From Phellopilus nigrolimitatus (lineage: Eukaryota > Basidiomycota > Agaricomycetes > Hymenochaetales > Hymenochaetaceae), in assembly GCA_021029095.1 (NCBI GenBank), contig JAJOHG010000016.1:659277-723276 (forward strand): a stretch of 64,000 bases of DNA, written 5' to 3'. Shown one piece after another: positions 21,291 to 33,535 of the stretch (position 1 is the stretch's first letter; every line of letters starts with the position of its first letter). Both the position numbers and the translations under genes were made by a program. Below the pieces are notes generated by a model. That model was not told where the DNA came from. It searched no databases and was given only the letters and a program-made list of their open reading frames with translations.

Positions 21291-22337
21291 ACGGCCACGT
21301 CCAATATCAATGTCGATGGCGCCCCAGCAGTACATCCCTGCCGGCGATGGTCGTGGAGAGGCGTATGCACCCGCAGCCGCGCAGGCGCCGCTCGAGTCGA
21401 GCACGAGCATCCGTACCCAGAAGCCACGCAGTTCGAGTCGCGTGGTGGGAGATCACACGCTCGGAAGGACGCTCGGCGCGAGCAGCATGGGCGAAGTCAA
21501 ACTGGCATACCACAATCTCACCGGCGAGAAGGTGCGCAGCTGCTTCAGCATCATCAGTTCGATCTGCACACTGACGGTTTTAAAATATATTTATAGGTGA
21601 TCCCGCCCGCTGCGTGCGCAGCGCGCGACCAAGATCCTCCCGAGAGCCAACATCGCAAGCTCAGGGATGAATGGCGTTGCGCAGACAGCAGAGGCAGCGG
21701 CGAAGCAAGTGTCGAAGAAGGCATCGAAGGAGACCTGCGCGAGGTGCGCTGTCGATGCTACTACGCCATCCGTATATCTGCGGCATGCGTAAACTCATCA
21801 CGCATACGAACCACTACTACATGTTGTTCGAGTATGTCAACGGTAGGCAGATGCTCGATCACATCATAAGCCGCGGCCGTCTTCGCGAGCGCGTTGCCCG
21901 CAAGTTCTCCCGCAAAATCGGCTCCGCATTCGATTACTGTAACCGCAACAATGTCGTCCACCGCGACCTCAAGATTACAAGATTAAGAATATCCTCATCT
22001 TCCAAACGGGCAACATCAAGCCATTCCAACTTCAACAGCCCTGTCGCCCATCTCTCCACCTTCTGCGGATCTCTATACTTCGCTGCTCAATGCCAAGGTC
22101 TTCACCGGGCCTCAGGTCGACATCCGGAGCTTCGGCGTCGTGCTCTACGTGCTCGTTTGTGGCAAAATGCCCTTCGACAACCAGAGCATGCCCGCGCTCC
22201 ATGCGAAAATCGAACGCGGCCTCGTCGAATGGCCAGACTGGCTCAGCGCAGGTGCGATCCATTTAAGAAGAAATCGTTATCTTAGCTAATTTGTCATTCA
22301 TTTCCTGATAGAAATGCATGCTCGTCGTCAACCCCAG
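21290..22337 (+). pseudogene. KIN1: KIN1-type kinase, copy 2
   Basis: Reads GDHTLGRTLGASSMGEVKLA, YHNLTGEK, an intron, [16 protein letters not shown] with the ATP-binding Lys, [43 protein letters not shown] with an intact HRD, then a small insertion and frameshift. The DFG segment is deleted (text jumps to [20 protein letters not shown]). [20 protein letters not shown] follows. At about 22337, within the exon starting MLVVNPS, it switches to the zinc-finger-like gene. The loss of DFG and APE makes it inactive. Confidence 0.85.
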
Positions 22338-23460
22338 CGGGCTCGAGCTGCTCGCACTCCGGCTCGCCGGTGTCTGCGTACGCCTCTGCGGTGGTGAGCA
22401 GGAGGCTGCATCCTGCAGAATCCGCGCAGCTCAGTCAGGTATATCCCTCGGCCGCTACAAACATGAACGCGAGTGGACTAGCAAGCCAGAATGTGCACAG
22501 GCGCCTGCCGACGCCGCCTTATATCGACTTCATCTCGACGCGCGAGCAGTACGCAGCCGGTTCTCCCTCGCGCGCCCTTACTCACCAGCATAGCCAGTCT
22601 CACGCACGGACCGCTGCAGCGGTTACCGGAGGAGAAGGCACAGGGTGCCGTGGCTCGAGCATGAACGAGGAAGGCCTGCTCGACGGCAATGGAGACGGGG
22701 ACTTCGAGGAGGAGGACGCGCTCCTCGATGGCGAGGAGAAGCCGAAGGCGATATGGACATCGACGCGGAGATCGCGCGCGCCGCAAACGGGTCTCTCCTC
22801 GCTCACGAAGTCGCAGAACCAGACTCCGCTCAAGACCGTGCCGCTGAGCTACCCGGCTCTGAGCGCGGGGCAATACCATGACATGCACACCTCTGGCATT
22901 AATGCTCTAATTGACGTGGCCACATCCGCGAGGGGGGAGACGGGGAAGCGCATACCGCTGCCTTCGGTTGCCACTAGGGACCACGCGCATGCAGTCTCTC
23001 GCGAGTACCACGCGTCGCGTGGGTGCGGGCGTGCCTCGCAGATGGACGAGCTCGAGGAACGGTTCGACGGGGACGCGGTGAGCCCAGGTCCGGCGGGGGC
23101 GGGGACGTCGATGCCGATGGCGAGGAGGATGAGAACAGCCGGGGAGGGCTCCGGGGAGGGCGACGCCGATGCCGACGCGGCAATCATGGACGCTATGGAC
23201 GCGGCTATGAAGATGGAGGACTGAGTCCTCCTGGCCTTCTGTGAGTTCTTTTTTGCTCTTTTCTTTCGACGCTGCTTTCTCGTGGTCTTCCTCGCTCCCC
23301 TTCTGTGACTCCAAACAAAAATGTTTTCATACATGGTTTCTCGCTTCCATATTGTCTTCCTCTTCCTCTTTCTCCTCTTTCTCGTTCTCGTCTAATCATC
23401 TACGCCGTCTCCAAGGCTCGTGTTCATGTCCAGCTGTCGATATGCAACCGCACCAAGAAC
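22337..23460 (+). pseudogene. Zinc-finger-like Q-rich protein, C-terminal fragment and 3' UTR (copy 1)
   Basis: Shared with 45090-46130. Recognisable segments are MNASGLASQNVHRRLPTPPY, a Ser/Arg stretch, acidic GDGDFEEEDALLDGEE, PLKTVPLSYPALSAGQYHDM, REYHASRGCGRASQMDELEE and an Asp/Ala-rich end MDAMDAAMKMED with a stop at 23224. The remaining 236 bases match the 3' UTR of the other copy. This is a disordered acidic C-terminus. The zinc-finger-like part is missing here. No function is assigned. Confidence 0.55.
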
Positions 23461-24358
23461 TCGCAGCGCTCCCGGCACGCCGTGCTCGCGCACACTCGCT
23501 ACCTCTCTGAGGACATCGGCTTCCGCATCGTTGGCACGCGCGAGCACGCGCGCGCCGATGCTTGGATGCTCGGCCAGGCCTACGCCCTTAATGCCCTCTG
23601 CGACGACGCCGTCCGCGCCGAGCCCGACCGCCAACTCGAATGTGAGGTCTGGCACCAGCTGGGCAGCGTCTCGCACCGCTTCGACGTCCTCGGCAAGCAT
23701 CTCTACAAGACTTATGTCCGTCTCACCAACATTGTCTCAACAGCATCGACGAAGGAAAGCAGCACACCGAACTCGCCAACGCCCACCTTGCCTCCACGTG
23801 CACACCGTGATCAACATCGAGGCGGTGGGATCCACTGGCCCCGAGCTGGTCTTCCAGGCGACGAGCGCGCAGACGGTCGATGTGTACGCGCGCGTACTGT
23901 ACCGCCGTCATGAACGACATCTTCTCGTCCGGCGTACACATATCCGACACACCGACTTCCGCCAGTTCGAGCTCTACCTCGACGTCACCGGACTCGACAT
24001 GGCCATCGTCGGCCACTCGTACTTCTATCACACGCGCAAGGACACCGCAAGGACACCGTACACTACATCCATCCCGGTGCGACAACGCGCTTGCCCTCCT
24101 GCGCTTCCTCTCCTCGCCCGACTCCGCGCTGCCCGAGCTCACCACGGGCCACACGCAACGTCTACTTCTCGTTCCTCAAGGCTTGTTTCGTGCAGTACAG
24201 CTTTTCGACCGCCACTGCGCTGCACCTTGTCCTCCTCGCGTCCAGCGTCCTCCTCGTCGCCTCGCAAAGCGTGAACATTGTCGGCATTCTGAAGGGCGTC
24301 GTCCTCATCGGCGTTGCTGTCTTCATGGCGCCGGTCCTCCACACGCCGCTGAGCTGAT
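23460..24358 (+). pseudogene. PFF1: PFF1-type M28 membrane metallopeptidase fragment
   Basis: The PFF1/ERMP1 family are vacuolar or ER membrane zinc peptidases. Present: SRHAVLAHTRYLSEDIGFRI, VGTREHARADAWMLGQAYAL, GSVSHRFDVLGKHLYKTYVR, then ANAHLAST where the family's first metal site HLDST has lost its Asp. A deletion removes the following metal ligands. INIEAVGSTGPELVFQATSA, DIFSSGVHISDTDFRQFELY (across a frame change), VTGLDMAIVGHSYFYHTRKD with the last His, and two hydrophobic segments follow. Stop at 24355-24357. It is a dead fragment without a working zinc site. It starts abruptly after the zinc-finger-like gene's 3' UTR. Confidence 0.75.
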
Positions 24359-24414
24359 TCGGCACCGAGTTCAGCTGCCTTTTGCTCTTCAGGACAGCAG
24401 CCTTCGCAGGCGAG

Positions 24415-24645
24415 TCAACCCCCCTCCATCCAGTTCAATAATATGCTGACGAAAACAAATGAATACACTCTGCGCATGCGGGGCTGGCTGTTGGCGTGCA
24501 ATCTGCAGGCTTCGACTCCGCCGCTCTCTTCCTTCGCTTGGGCTTCTCGTTCTTTGCGGTGCTCGCGCTTGACGTGGCGCTCGGTGATGGCGAATTTGCG
24601 CTCTGCTAAGTGCTTCCAGTCAACTCTTCCCTTATTGTCGCTCAT
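24415..24645 (-). CDS. Possible first exon of an unidentified basic protein
   Basis: It starts with ATG two bases from the SEC61 start codon, on the opposite strand: MSDNKGRVDWKHLAERKFAI, then TERHVKREHRKEREAQAKEE, a strongly charged helix. The remaining codons read like intron or noise, so the real exon may end near 24520. The close divergent arrangement with SEC61 suggests a shared promoter in the original locus. The family is not recognised. Confidence 0.3.
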   Translation of the reverse strand: MSDNKGRVDWKHLAERKFAITERHVKREHRKEREAQAKEESGGVEACRLHANSQPRMRRVYSFVFVSILLNWMEGG

Positions 24646-24646
24646 A

Positions 24647-25760
24647 ATGTCGGGTTGTAAGTTTTTTTCGCATTCACGTCGTCGGTGCTGTACGAAACGT
24701 TGAGCTCATTTGTCTTTCTTCGCCCAACAGTCAGGTTTCTGAACCTCGTCCAGCCGTTCCTGCCCATCCTGCCAGAGGTGTCGTCGCCGGACCACAATGT
24801 GCCATTCAACCAGAAAGTACTCTGGACGGCGGTTTCTGCTCATTTTCTTGGTCTGCTCGCAAATTCCCCTCTACGGCATCATGTCCTCCGACTCTTCCGA
24901 CCCTCTTTACTGGATGCGCGTTATTCTCGCGTCGAACCGTGGCACGCTCATGGAACTTGGCATCAGTCCGATCGTCACTTCGTGCATGATCATGCAGCTC
25001 CTCACTGGTGCCAACCTCATCAACGTCGACTTCAGCTTGAAGGAGGACAGGGCGCTTTTGGTGGCGCGCAGAAGCGTGCGTATTCAATTTTCACTCCTTC
25101 GTTGTTGACCATGGGTTTCTGACGCGTCTACAGTATTTGCACTGGTCATTTCCCTCGGTCAGGCAACTGTCTACGTCCTCGCGGGTCTCTACGGCTCGCC
25201 CTCTTCCCTTGGCCCCGGTGTTTTGCTGTTCATCATCCTCCAGCTCGTTGCCGCCGCACTTATTGTCATCTTACTTGATGAGCTCCTTTAGAAGGGATAT
25301 GGCCTCGGTTCCGGTATATCTCTGATCGTTGCGAGAAACATTTGCGAATCCATCATCTGGAAGGCATTCTCGCCAACGACGGTCAACACCGGTCGTGGTT
25401 CAGAGTTCGAGGGTGCCGTCATCGCGCTCTTCCATCTCCTTTTCACCTCGAACGACAAGGATTGCGCTCTCCGTGAGGCACTCTGGCGTGACTGCCTACT
25501 GAACATCGTGAACCTCGTTGCGACTGTTGTCGTGTTTAGCATCATCATCTACCTACAAGGATTCCATTCTCGATATTTCTGTCAAGAGCAATCGCTTCCG
25601 TGGTCAGCGTGGCTCGTACCCCGTGAAACTTTTCTACACCAGCAATATGCCGATTATGCTCAAGAGCGCGCTTACGAGCAACATTTTTATTCTCGGCCGG
25701 ATGTTTGCGAGCCGCTTTCTGGACGACTCTATGCAACTTCTTGGCGTATAGGAGACATTC
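24647..25760 (+). pseudogene. SEC61: SEC61 alpha, N-terminal two thirds
   Basis: Start MSGF is split by an intron (24657-24730). Then [20 protein letters not shown], a frameshift near 24833, [57 protein letters not shown] with another shift, an intron (about 25075-25133), FALVISLGQATVYVLAGLYG, LVAAALIVILLDELL followed by an in-frame stop, [60 protein letters not shown] and [15 protein letters not shown]. Seven or so membrane segments are traceable. The C-terminus is replaced near 25755 by a JmjN/JmjC gene. Confidence 0.9.
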
Positions 25761-26830
25761 GTAAAACCGCCCCAGTTCTTCACGACTGGTGGGATTACCT
25801 ACTACATACAACTTATGTCATGTTTAGCGGCATCGTGAAAATCATCCCGCCAAAAGAATGGTCCGATGCACTGCCCTCAGTGTGTCCTCAACTCGCCGAC
25901 ATACGCATCAAGTCTCCCGTTGAGCAGCACTTCCTTGGACGCTCTGGATTATACCGTCAGCAGAACATCGAGAAGCGCAAAGCGATCAGCTCGCGGGAGT
26001 GGGCCAAATTATGCGCCAAGGATGAGTTCCGCGCGCGCCATCGACAAGGTCGGCTCAAGGCTGCAGGAGAGCACGCGAACAGAAAGTTGAGGAGAAGCAA
26101 GCGCGGCGCAGGCGCTGAGGAGATGGAGGTGGAAGTGGAAGTGGAGGAGGTTGTGGTGAGGGAAGAGGGGGAGGATGAACCGAGTCTTGTGGCTGAGCAC
26201 GACCACTCGGAGGTTGTACCAGATGCAGATACGCCACTTCCTACTCCTAACGTAGACCCCGATGCTGACTTCGACGAGTCTGAAGACCCCATGCCCGCTC
26301 CACGCAATCGACGCGTGCAGACGCGAGCTGACTGTGAGGCAGTTTTGTCGAAGCACGCCGAGCTCGACAAGGCATTCCTTGAGACGTTTGATGCAGCCAG
26401 ACACTGGCTCCCGCGCAATACTTCCGCTGCCGACTATACCCCCGCATTCTGTGCAACTCCTGAACGACGATACTGGCGCAATTGTGGACTGGGGAAGCCG
26501 CCGTGGTATGGCGCTGACACAGCTGGTTCACTATTCACTGAGGAGACGACCTCGTGGAACGTCGGAGGGCTGCCTTCGACACTGTCTCTTCTTTTGCCCA
26601 TAAGCGCGAACGGACTTCCTGGTGTCAACACGCCATACCTGTACTTCGGGATGTGGCGCGCGACGTTTGCCTTGCACTCCGAGGACGTGGATCTATTCTC
26701 GATTAGTTACATTCACTTTGGTGCACCCAAGTTCTGGTATGCAATCAAACAGGCCCGCTCCCTCCAACTCGAAATCACCCTCCGAAGTTTCTTCCGCGAG
26801 ACGTCGCACAGTGCAGCCAGTTTCTGCGAC
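25760..26830 (+). pseudogene. KDM4-type JmjN/JmjC demethylase fragment
   Basis: KDM4/Rph1-type proteins remove methyl groups from histone H3 Lys9/36 using Fe(II) and 2-oxoglutarate. This fragment has the end of JmjN ([17 protein letters not shown]), a linker with [20 protein letters not shown], an acidic Glu/Val region, then the JmjC start [38 protein letters not shown] and WYAI. The first two iron ligands (His and Glu of HSED) are kept. The third His and the zinc site are cut off. The open frame starts at 25508 inside SEC61 sequence, giving a 523-codon chimera whose first part reads SEC61 partly out of frame. Confidence 0.8.
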
Positions 26831-27510
26831 ACAGGTCCTGCAGCTATTGATACGGCTCCGCGCGGACAGGGACCACCGCACGTTCCTTGCGCGCGTGCCG
26901 GCGGAGCAAGATCGGCAGATATACACGCTCGCGCGGCTTGTGGGACGGTTGCGTGGCGTGCCCAGCACAGCACAGAGCGACGAGGCGGCGCGCAGCGAGC
27001 AGAACGCTCCCGCGCGAGGCAGACTTTCAAGCGCAACGGCCAGCGGACACGCGGGGGCGGGCGAGCAGGACCCCTGTGACAAAGTCGTAGTCGGTCGAGG
27101 GCCGCAGGTCGTGCCGTTGTCCAGTCGACGACTCCCGTCAACACGGAGCCGCGGGTCACGCTGTGGGGCATTCCGGACACCGTGCCGTTCTCCCTTGAAA
27201 ATGCGGAGAAGGGCAGCCGGCTGATCGTCACCCAACCCGCAGAAGCCGGCCGACGGCGTCGTGCTGTCCGTGTCGGGCTACATGGACGTGCTGGTCAAGT
27301 TGCTGAAGGCGGAGCACGACCCGGAGGTACTGTCGTGCCTGCTCGTGCACTTCTCTCTGCAGCTCACAAACAAGCACTTCTGATGCGGCCCGTCCGCTTG
27401 CGAGGCAATCACGGACCTGCTCGTCGAGCTGTGCAAAGGCATGCTGGATGGCACACTCAGGAGGTACATTCTTCAGGAGTGGTCCGGTTCGCTGAAGACA
27501 CAATGGCATA
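26830..27510 (+). pseudogene. Unidentified fragments after the JmjC region
   Basis: Open stretches in changing frames include [40 protein letters not shown], and GYMDVLVKLLKAEHDPEVLS followed by CLLVHFSLQLTNKHF and LLVELCKGMLDGTLRRYIL. The last part is helical and repeat-like. I cannot name the family. They may be one captured gene or two. Confidence 0.3.
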
Positions 27511-27589
27511 ACACACACTGATGGTGCTCCTCAGCTACCAAACCATCTTCCACGCACCAAAATGTCTAGTGCTCATTGAGGTCTTCCAG

Positions 27590-27734
27590 GCAGGACTCAA
27601 GTTTCTATCATAACCTACATAAGCTTCCTGCCACTGTCTCTCCCACTCTCCACTGCTTGTACTCAGAGAAGGGAATAAATATGAGGGGGAAAAAAGTTTT
27701 TTTCAAAAGGGCTAAAAATAGATTGAATCAATAA
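27590..27734 (+). repeat. Left flank of the satellite arrays, copy 1
   Basis: About 145 bases closely matching 59690-59857. Shared strings include GGTCTTCCAGGCAG, TATCATAACCTACATAAGC, CTGCTTGTACTCAGAGAAGG and TTGAATCAATAAACACAAG. It directly precedes the 465-bp array. Confidence 0.8.
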
Positions 27735-30464
27735 ACACAAGTTAAAAACTGAATTTGCACAGGTAAGAAAATGCTGATTCACGATTCAGAGACAAACGGC
27801 CGTACAAGATTCCGTTGTGTTCGGATTCATTTGAGACTCGGGGAGAACATGATCCAGGACGATTCAGACATGTCCAACCCGTTTACGAAGTTTTTCGGAA
27901 ACTCCCCCAAAGGGAATCCGACAAAACACAGTTTACGAGTGCAGACAGAATACAAAATGCGGAATGCAAGATCACGTTCACAAAAGGGCAGCCGTAAACA
28001 AGCCGTTTTCGGATTCAGATTCAGCACAGAATTTCGATCCAGAACCAACTCCCCCAAAAGAAACGAATCCAGTTTTGTTCCCCCGATATCCGGACCGTAG
28101 TGGCGACCGAGTCGGAAACATAGACGTGCGATGTAATCCGAAGTTTTTCATACATGGCATGATCAAATCAACATGCTATCAGCAGCTTCAACTCACCCAA
28201 CACAAGTTAAAAACTGAATTTGCACAGGTAAGAAAATGCTGATTCACGATTCAGAGACAAACGGCCGTACAAGATTCCGTTGTGTTCGGATTCATTTGAG
28301 ACTCGGGGAGAACATGATCCAGGACGATTCAGACATGTCCAACCCGTTTACGAAGTTTTTCGGAAACTCCCCCAAAGGGAATCCGACAAAACACAGTTTA
28401 CGAGTGCAGACAGAATACAAAATGCGGAATGCAAGATCACGTTCACAAAAGGGCAGCCGTAAACAAGCCGTTTTCGGATTCAGATTCAGCACAGAATTTC
28501 GATCCAGAACCAACTCCCCCAAAAGAAACGAATCCAGTTTTGTTCCCCCGATATCCGGACCGTAGTGGCGACCGAGTCGGAAACATAGACGTGCGATGTA
28601 ATCCGAAGTTTTTCATACATGGCATGATCAAATCAACATGCTATCAGCAGCTTCAACTCACCCAACACAAGTTAAAAACTGAATTTGCACAGGTAAGAAA
28701 ATGCTGATTCACGATTCAGAGACAAACGGCCGTACAAGATTCCGTTGTGTTCGGATTCATTTGAGACTCGGGGAGAACATGATCCAGGACGATTCAGACA
28801 TGTCCAACCCGTTTACGAAGTTTTTCGGAAACTCCCCCAAAGGGAATCCGACAAAACACAGTTTACGAGTGCAGACAGAATACAAAATGCGGAATGCAAG
28901 ATCACGTTCACAAAAGGGCAGCCGTAAACAAGCCGTTTTCGGATTCAGATTCAGCACAGAATTTCGATCCAGAACCAACTCCCCCAAAAGAAACGAATCC
29001 AGTTTTGTTCCCCCGATATCCGGACCGTAGTGGCGACCGAGTCGGAAACATAGACGTGCGATGTAATCCGAAGTTTTTCATACATGGCATGATCAAATCA
29101 ACATGCTATCAGCAGCTTCAACTCACCCAACACAAGTTAAAAACTGAATTTGCACAGGTAAGAAAATGCTGATTCACGATTCAGAGACAAACGGCCGTAC
29201 AAGATTCCGTTGTGTTCGGATTCATTTGAGACTCGGGGAGAACATGATCCAGGACGATTCAGACATGTCCAACCCGTTTACGAAGTTTTTCGGAAACTCC
29301 CCCAAAGGGAATCCGACAAAACACAGTTTACGAGTGCAGACAGAATACAAAATGCGGAATGCAAGATCACGTTCACAAAAGGGCAGCCGTAAACAAGCCG
29401 TTTTCGGATTCAGATTCAGCACAGAATTTCGATCCAGAACCAACTCCCCCAAAAGAAACGAATCCAGTTTTGTTCCCCCGATATCCGGACCGTAGTGGCG
29501 ACCGAGTCGGAAACATAGACGTGCGATGTAATCCGAAGTTTTTCATACATGGCATGATCAAATCAACATGCTATCAGCAGCTTCAACTCACCCAACACAA
29601 GTTAAAAACTGAATTTGCACAGGTAAGAAAATGCTGATTCACGATTCAGAGACAAACGGCCGTACAAGATTCCGTTGTGTTCGGATTCATTTGAGACTCG
29701 GGGAGAACATGATCCAGGACGATTCAGACATGTCCAACCCGTTTACGAAGTTTTTCGGAAACTCCCCCAAAGGGAATCCGACAAAACACAGTTTACGAGT
29801 GCAGACAGAATACAAAATGCGGAATGCAAGATCACGTTCACAAAAGGGCAGCCGTAAACAAGCCGTTTTCGGATTCAGATTCAGCACAGAATTTCGATCC
29901 AGAACCAACTCCCCCAAAAGAAACGAATCCAGTTTTGTTCCCCCGATATCCGGACCGTAGTGGCGACCGAGTCGGAAACATAGACGTGCGATGTAATCCG
30001 AAGTTTTTCATACATGGCATGATCAAATCAACATGCTATCAGCAGCTTCAACTCACCCAACACAAGTTAAAAACTGAATTTGCACAGGTAAGAAAATGCT
30101 GATTCACGATTCAGAGACAAACGGCCGTACAAGATTCCGTTGTGTTCGGATTCATTTGAGACTCGGGGAGAACATGATCCAGGACGATTCAGACATGTCC
30201 AACCCGTTTACGAAGTTTTTCGGAAACTCCCCCAAAGGGAATCCGACAAAACACAGTTTACGAGTGCAGACAGAATACAAAATGCGGAATGCAAGATCAC
30301 GTTCACAAAAGGGCAGCCGTAAACAAGCCGTTTTCGGATTCAGATTCAGCACAGAATTTCGATCCAGAACCAACTCCCCCAAAAGAAACGAATCCAGTTT
30401 TGTTCCCCCGATATCCGGACCGTAGTGGCGACCGAGTCGGAAACATAGACGTGCGATGTAATCC
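27735..30464 (+). repeat. 465-bp tandem satellite, about 5.9 units
   Basis: Direct repeats with a constant 465-base period; the units I compared are identical. Each unit contains GATCCAGGACGATTCAGACA, TCCCCCAAAGGGAATCC, CGATATCCGGACCGTAGTGG and GTCGGAAACATAGACGTGCG. Small open frames in each unit recur only because the DNA repeats. It is an expanded relative of the 298-bp satellite next to the telomere, with about 167 extra bases per unit. Confidence 0.95.
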
Positions 30465-30662
30465 TAGTACCTGGAAGCCTCAAGATATGTACATATCTTC
30501 GCCTCGGGGTCAAACACCCATATCTTTGCAAGGAGACATCGGATGGCCCTGTAACTTGGTAGGTGTGTGTGGGGACATGTCCCACACAGCCTGAAGCAGG
30601 TAGATCACGGATTTGCTTGCGTCGTCGCCGTTGGGAGGCCGAGGTCAATAGGGTCACTTTAG
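30465..30662. other. Unique spacer with short palindromes
   Basis: Non-repeated DNA between the two arrays. It holds the perfect 18-bp palindrome AAGATATGTACATATCTT (30482-30499) and a near-palindrome around GGGGACATGTCCC. No gene seen. Confidence 0.5.
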
Positions 30663-33535
30663 AGCAGGGTCAAAGAGGTCCTCAGATGTAGGAAGGGTGA
30701 ATTCTCTCAATGTTTCTCATGGGTTCTGTCGGGGATAATGTTAGGGAAGGAATGTTGGTTATAGTTGTTGGGTTTTGTGTCTTGCTCGTTGTGGAGGAGC
30801 ATTTGACCCCGATTTTGGGCTTTTTTGGGGGTCAAATGGGGTCAAAGGCTTTGTATGCAGCTCTTTTCGTTCAATACTTTGCCAGAATGTGGGTATTAGT
30901 ATCCCGGAAGTTTTCTATAAGGTGCGGAAGCCATCAGATCATTTTGTGATTTTGTAATTGCCGTTGACCCACGATGACCAGCTTTTTTGGGGGTCAATTG
31001 GTGCCCACTGGCTCAAAACGAGCCGGATTCCTCTGATACTTTGTACATATGCTGTGTACAGTAGTATACATTTTTACATGAATATGCTTCAGTTCCTGGG
31101 GATGCAGAAGCATTAATAATGAATTTAGTTGAATTTATATTGGTTTTCTATCAGGTCAAACAGTGAAAAAATATGTAAAATTGTCTATTGTTGATGCAGA
31201 GATCTGTGGTGACGGATATAGGTGTGTCTCTATGTTAACAAGGTGTGAGGATGTGTAGTTTGTGTCTTTGTGGTGTAGATGTCGAGCTAGAGGCCGATGA
31301 ATGGATTTCTGGCTGAATCGGGAAGTGCTTTCCCAGGCAAAAAAACGGCGCGCCGTTTTTTTTCCCGAGTGTTATGTAATCTGGGACAGGTCAAACAAGC
31401 CTGTGGACGTAGGAAGTGGGAATTCTCTCAATGTTTCACATGGGGTATGTCAGGGATAACACTAGGGATCTATTATATGAGAAGGTGGATGGGTTTTGTG
31501 CCTTGTTCATTGTGTAATAGCATTTGACCTCAATTTTTGACTGTGTTGGGGGGTATAATGAAATTGATGCCTCTGTATGTGGCTTGTTCCAGCCAGAATT
31601 TTGCCAGCATGTGGGTATTAGTGCCCCAGAAGGTTTGTTGAAGGTGTAGAAACCATCAGATCATTTGGTGATTGTATGACCTCTGTTGACCTGCTATGAC
31701 CTGGTTTCTTTGGGGTCAAATGAGGTCAACAGGCTCAAATCAAGGCATATTCTTCAGATTCTTTGTGAATAAGCTCTGGATAGTGATAAAGAGGTTTCTG
31801 AGAAGCTGCTCTAGTCATTGGTGAAGCATGATGATTAATTCAGGCTTTATATCGATTTTCTATCAGGTCAAACAGTGAAATAAATATGTAAAATTGTATA
31901 TTTTTCATGCAGAACTCTGTGGTGATGGAGATAGGTGTGTCTCTATGTTAACAAGCTGTGGTGGCATGTAGTTTGCGTCTTCATAGTGTAGATGTCGAGC
32001 TAGAGGCCAATGTGTGATTTTCTGGCCCAATGTGGAAGTGCTTTCCCAGGCAAAAAAACGGCGCGCCTTTTTTTTTCCCGAGTGTTACATAAGCTGAGGT
32101 CATTCTTGGGCCAGGTCAAACAAGCCTGTGGATGTAATAAGAGGGGATTTTCTCAATGTTTATCATGGGATATGTTGGGGATAATACTAGGGAAAGATTG
32201 TAGAAGAAGCTGCATGGGTTTTGTGTCTTGCTCATTGTGTAATAGCATTTGACCCCAATTTTTGGCTGTGTTGGGGGTTAAATGAGGTTGATGTCTCTGT
32301 ATGTGGCTTGTTCCACCTAGAATTTTGCCAGAATGTGGGCATTAGTGTCCCAGAAGGTTTGTTGAAGGTGTATAAGCCACCAGATTATTTGGTGATTGTA
32401 TGACCTCTGTTGACCCACTGTGACCTGGGTTTTTGGGGGTCAAATGGGGTCAACAGGTTCAAATCAAGGCATATTCTTTGGATGTTTTGTACATATGTTC
32501 TGGATAGTGATAGAGAGGTTTCTGAGAAGTTGCTTTAGTCATTGGTGAAGCACAATGATTAATTCAGGCTTTATATTGATTTTCTATCAGGTCAAACAGT
32601 GAAATAAATATGTAAAATTGCCTATTTTTTACGCAGAACTCTGTGGTGATGGAGGTAGATGTGTCTCTGTGTTGATGAGCTGGGGCGACACGTAGCTTGT
32701 GTCTCCGTAATGTAGCTGGTGAGCTCGAGGCCAATGAATGGTTTTCTGTCCCAATTGAGAAGTACGTTCCCAGGCAAAAAAACGGCGCGCCGTTTTTTTT
32801 CCCGAGTGTTACGTAATCTGGGTCAGGTCAAACAAGCCTGTGGATGTAGGAAGAGGAAATTTGCTCATTGTTTCTCATGGGGTATGTCAGGGATAACATT
32901 GAGGAAGGACTGTTTACATTGGTGCATGGGTTTTGTGTCTTGCTTGCTGTGGAGGAGCATTTGACCCCATTTTTGGCTGAGTTGGGGGGTTAAATGAGGT
33001 TGATGCTTCTCTATTCAGCTTGTTACACCCATCCTCTTTCCAGAATGTGGGCATTAGTGTCCTGGAAGGTTTTTATAAGGTCCAGAAGCCATTGGATCAT
33101 TTGGCAATTGTTTGACCTCTGATGACCCACTGTGACCTGATTTTTTGGGGGTCAAATGGGGTCAACAGGTTCAAATCATGGCATATTCTTTTTATGTTTT
33201 GTACATATGTTCTGGATAGTGATAGAGAAGTTTCTGAGAAGTTGGTCTAGTCATTGGTGAAGTAGGATGATTAATTCAGGCTTTATGTCGATTTTCTATC
33301 AGGTCAAATGGTGAAATAAATATGTAAAATTATCTATTGTTGATGTAGAGCTCTGTGTTGATGGGGGTAGGCGTGTCTCTATGTTAACAAGCTCCTGTGA
33401 CACGCAGCTTGTGTGTCCGTAGTGTATATGTCGAGCTAGAGGCCGACGAATGGATTTCTGGCCAAATCGGGAAGTGCTTTCCCAGGCAAAAAAACGGCGC
33501 GCCGTTTTTTTTCCCGAGTGTTATGTAATCTGGTG
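30663..33535 (+). repeat. About 715-bp tandem array (4 diverged units)
   Basis: AT-richer than the surroundings. Units share GTCAAACAAGCCTGTGG, CATTTGACCCC, TTTTCTATCAGGTCAAACAG, AAATATGTAAAATTG and a palindromic core. Core positions (31339, 32052, 32776, 33488) give spacings of 713, 724 and 712. Units differ by many substitutions, so this array is much older than the satellite beside it. Related ORFs of 76-81 codons start at 31297, 32010 and 32719 and share PGKKTAR-x-FFSRVL and GQVKQACG; these may be a decayed exon or chance. Confidence 0.85.
31339..31362. promoter_or_regulatory. A7-CGGCGCGCCG-T7 palindrome
   Basis: Perfect 24-bp palindrome, also perfect at 32776-32799 and 33488-33511 and damaged at 32052. 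It is more constant than the rest of the unit. Role unknown. Confidence 0.6.

Noticed and set aside
27771..30425. Repeated ORFs of 109, 92 and 76 codons in the 465-bp units
   Set aside because: They recur only because the DNA repeats, lie in both strands, have no recognisable domain and no start or splice context.
27735..30464. CRISPR-like array
   Set aside because: The period is 465 bases with no repeat/spacer alternation, in a eukaryotic chromosome end.
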